From the NCBI RefSeq assembly GCF_900110505.1, contig NZ_FODZ01000004.1, positions 250,143-314,142 on the forward strand: a DNA stretch of 64,000 nucleotides. The letters are read 5' to 3'. The notes under the pieces were generated by a model. That model was not told the origin of the DNA and did not search any database. It worked only from the letters and a program-made list of their open reading frames with translations. Positions 62,977-64,000 of this stretch are shown in pieces. The first letter of the stretch is position 1. Each line of letters opens with the position of its first letter. The DNA comes from Luteibacter sp. UNC138MFCol5.1. GTDB lineage: Bacteria > Pseudomonadota > Gammaproteobacteria > Xanthomonadales > Rhodanobacteraceae. A program made the translations under genes and the position numbers.

Positions 62977-63509
62977 AATGGCCTCACGGCGTCAGCCAAC
63001 CCTGGGAGTGGATCGTACCCGGCTATCGTAGCGAACGGATCCCATGGGCGCCCAGGAGCCCGTACGAGAGCAACGCGCCAGGTCATGATTTGATAACGGG
63101 GCGAGATCGCGTCTGGATTGAGGCGGAGCAGCCGAAGCCGATACCTGAATCATCGGTGGAGAAGCGCGATCTCTTCCTGATAAACGGTTGCGGCGACCTC
63201 GCTAGCTGTGATCGCTTCGACGGATTTTCGGGCCGCATGCTGAACCTTGTAGAGCAGTCTCGCCCCCGGGAGCGGCGGCGGTAGCAGGGGCTTCCTTGCC
63301 CTTGGGTAAGGAAATGATCGCGCGAGCGCCTGCTGGCGTGTTCGTTGCCCAGCCGGAAGCCGTCATAGTTTGCGGTCTTGCCGAAGGGCGGCGCGACCGC
63401 AATTTGGCTTGGCGACCCGTAGCCCTCTGTTGGAACATCGCGGTGCTTGGTCGCCCTCCCTAATACATATGCGGGTGTTACCTAGTTAGCGATCAGTGAC
63501 ACGCTACCG
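62977..63509. other. Non-coding or degraded stretch
   Basis: About 530 bases with no frame I can support. Short frames on both strands lack ribosome sites and conserved-looking sequence. The stretch may be decayed island DNA. Confidence 0.5.
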
Positions 63510-64000
63510 CTACGGATGCGTAGACCAATGGGGGGGCTTCCTGTGCGCCTTGAAGTCGGCGAGCAACCGATCAACCGCACGTTCGTCAAAAGACAGTCGC
63601 ACGACATGCGAGCTAGATGCTTCGACGTCGATTACGTCGAGCTGCAGCGGGTTTCGATCCAGGCCGATCGACTTACCGCTCTGGATGGCCAGGCGCGCAA
63701 TCCGCTCGGTTTCTACTTCGTCCAGTACGCTTTGGCCGGCGCAATCTTTCGCGATCGCTTTCGTGGCAAGCTCGCGACACTGTGCATCGAGGATCCTTGT
63801 CCACATTGGTTTTAGATCGTCTTTGGTTTCAAGGTTCAGCTGCACAGCCGTGCGCAGTGCGATGTGCAACGCAGCGTTAATCATCGTGGTGTGCTCGTTG
63901 TCGATCCCATTGCTTACGCGCAAAAACGAGATCGCCGTACCTACGAGCCGTCCCGTTCCCGGTTGCAGCATATCGCCTGCACGTTCAATTAGCTGGGGAG
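63510..64000 (-). CDS. Hypothetical protein, 5' end beyond the window
   Basis: A frame of at least 163 codons that is still open at the right edge (reading PQLIERAGDMLQPGTGRLVGTAISF...), so the ATG at 63971 is probably internal. The sequence is helical and soluble, with GIDNEHTTMINAALHIALRTAVQLN and SVLDEVETERIARLAIQSGKSIG. I do not recognise it. It belongs to the island-like right end. Confidence 0.5.
   Translation of the reverse strand, partial: PQLIERAGDMLQPGTGRLVGTAISFLRVSNGIDNEHTTMINAALHIALRTAVQLNLETKDDLKPMWTRILDAQCRELATKAIAKDCAGQSVLDEVETERIARLAIQSGKSIGLDRNPLQLDVIDVEASSSHVVRLSFDERAVDRLLADFKAHRKPPHWSTHP

Noticed and set aside
63202-63438. Short minus-strand frame with an ISLPKGK stretch recalling RHS/Tc toxin starts
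   Set aside because: The resemblance is a few residues only, and no repeats or further matches follow.
1-64000. CRISPR arrays, rRNA or tRNA genes
   Set aside because: No regularly spaced direct repeats and no complete tRNA cloverleaf or rRNA segment were seen.

Overview
The window is 64 kb of a GC-rich chromosome. It most likely comes from a gammaproteobacterium of the Lysobacterales (Xanthomonadales), perhaps Rhodanobacteraceae such as Luteibacter or Dyella. The pointers are a type IV secretion effector-like protein with a C-terminal XVIPCD domain, many TonB-dependent and periplasmic functions, and REP-like palindromes. The genus is an inference. Most of the window is ordinary accessory chromosome with tightly packed genes. 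From about 54.4 kb onward it becomes island-like, with transposon remnants, an integrase and visibly AT-richer coding sequence.

Left part (0-24 kb): a three-gene iron-siderophore reductase unit (DUF3649, PepSY, DUF3325), a YaeQ family protein, an exported epoxide hydrolase, a DUF924/MOSC cluster, an M1 metallopeptidase lipoprotein, an FAD monooxygenase, a TonB-dependent receptor divergent from a DUF6152 gene, a racemase, a TetR/EthD pair with a palindromic operator, a periplasmic sugar dehydrogenase, a putative effector/immunity pair (XVIPCD protein plus LprI-like protein), an OPT transporter, and a LysR/aldo-keto reductase pair with a T-N11-A box.

Middle part (24-48.5 kb): three two-component systems. 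Two use large beta-propeller sensor kinases with NarL-type regulators. The third is a hybrid kinase divergent from a dctA - esterase - phosphate-selective-type porin operon and convergent with its regulator. Hydrolases, an AraC regulator, a DJ-1/PfpI protein and a large-subunit catalase (KatE) fill the rest.

Right part (48.5-64 kb): three stretches deserve attention. First, a 54-residue glycine- and aspartate-rich peptide gene is followed by a strong attenuator hairpin and an asparagine-synthetase-like cyclase, the layout of a RiPP (lasso-like) locus, although no leader peptidase is visible. Second, a bufferin-type operon (DUF2282 precursor, DUF692 enzyme, DUF2063 partner, DoxX) carries an additional 337-residue unknown gene translationally coupled between the DUF692 and DUF2063 genes. 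Third, an integrase island encodes a 901-residue protein that joins a PD-(D/E)XK nuclease-like domain, a P-loop NTPase and a C-terminal S1-like domain, next to a DUF4238 protein. This is a candidate defence gene. All function calls rest on motif and family recognition by eye; no searches were run.
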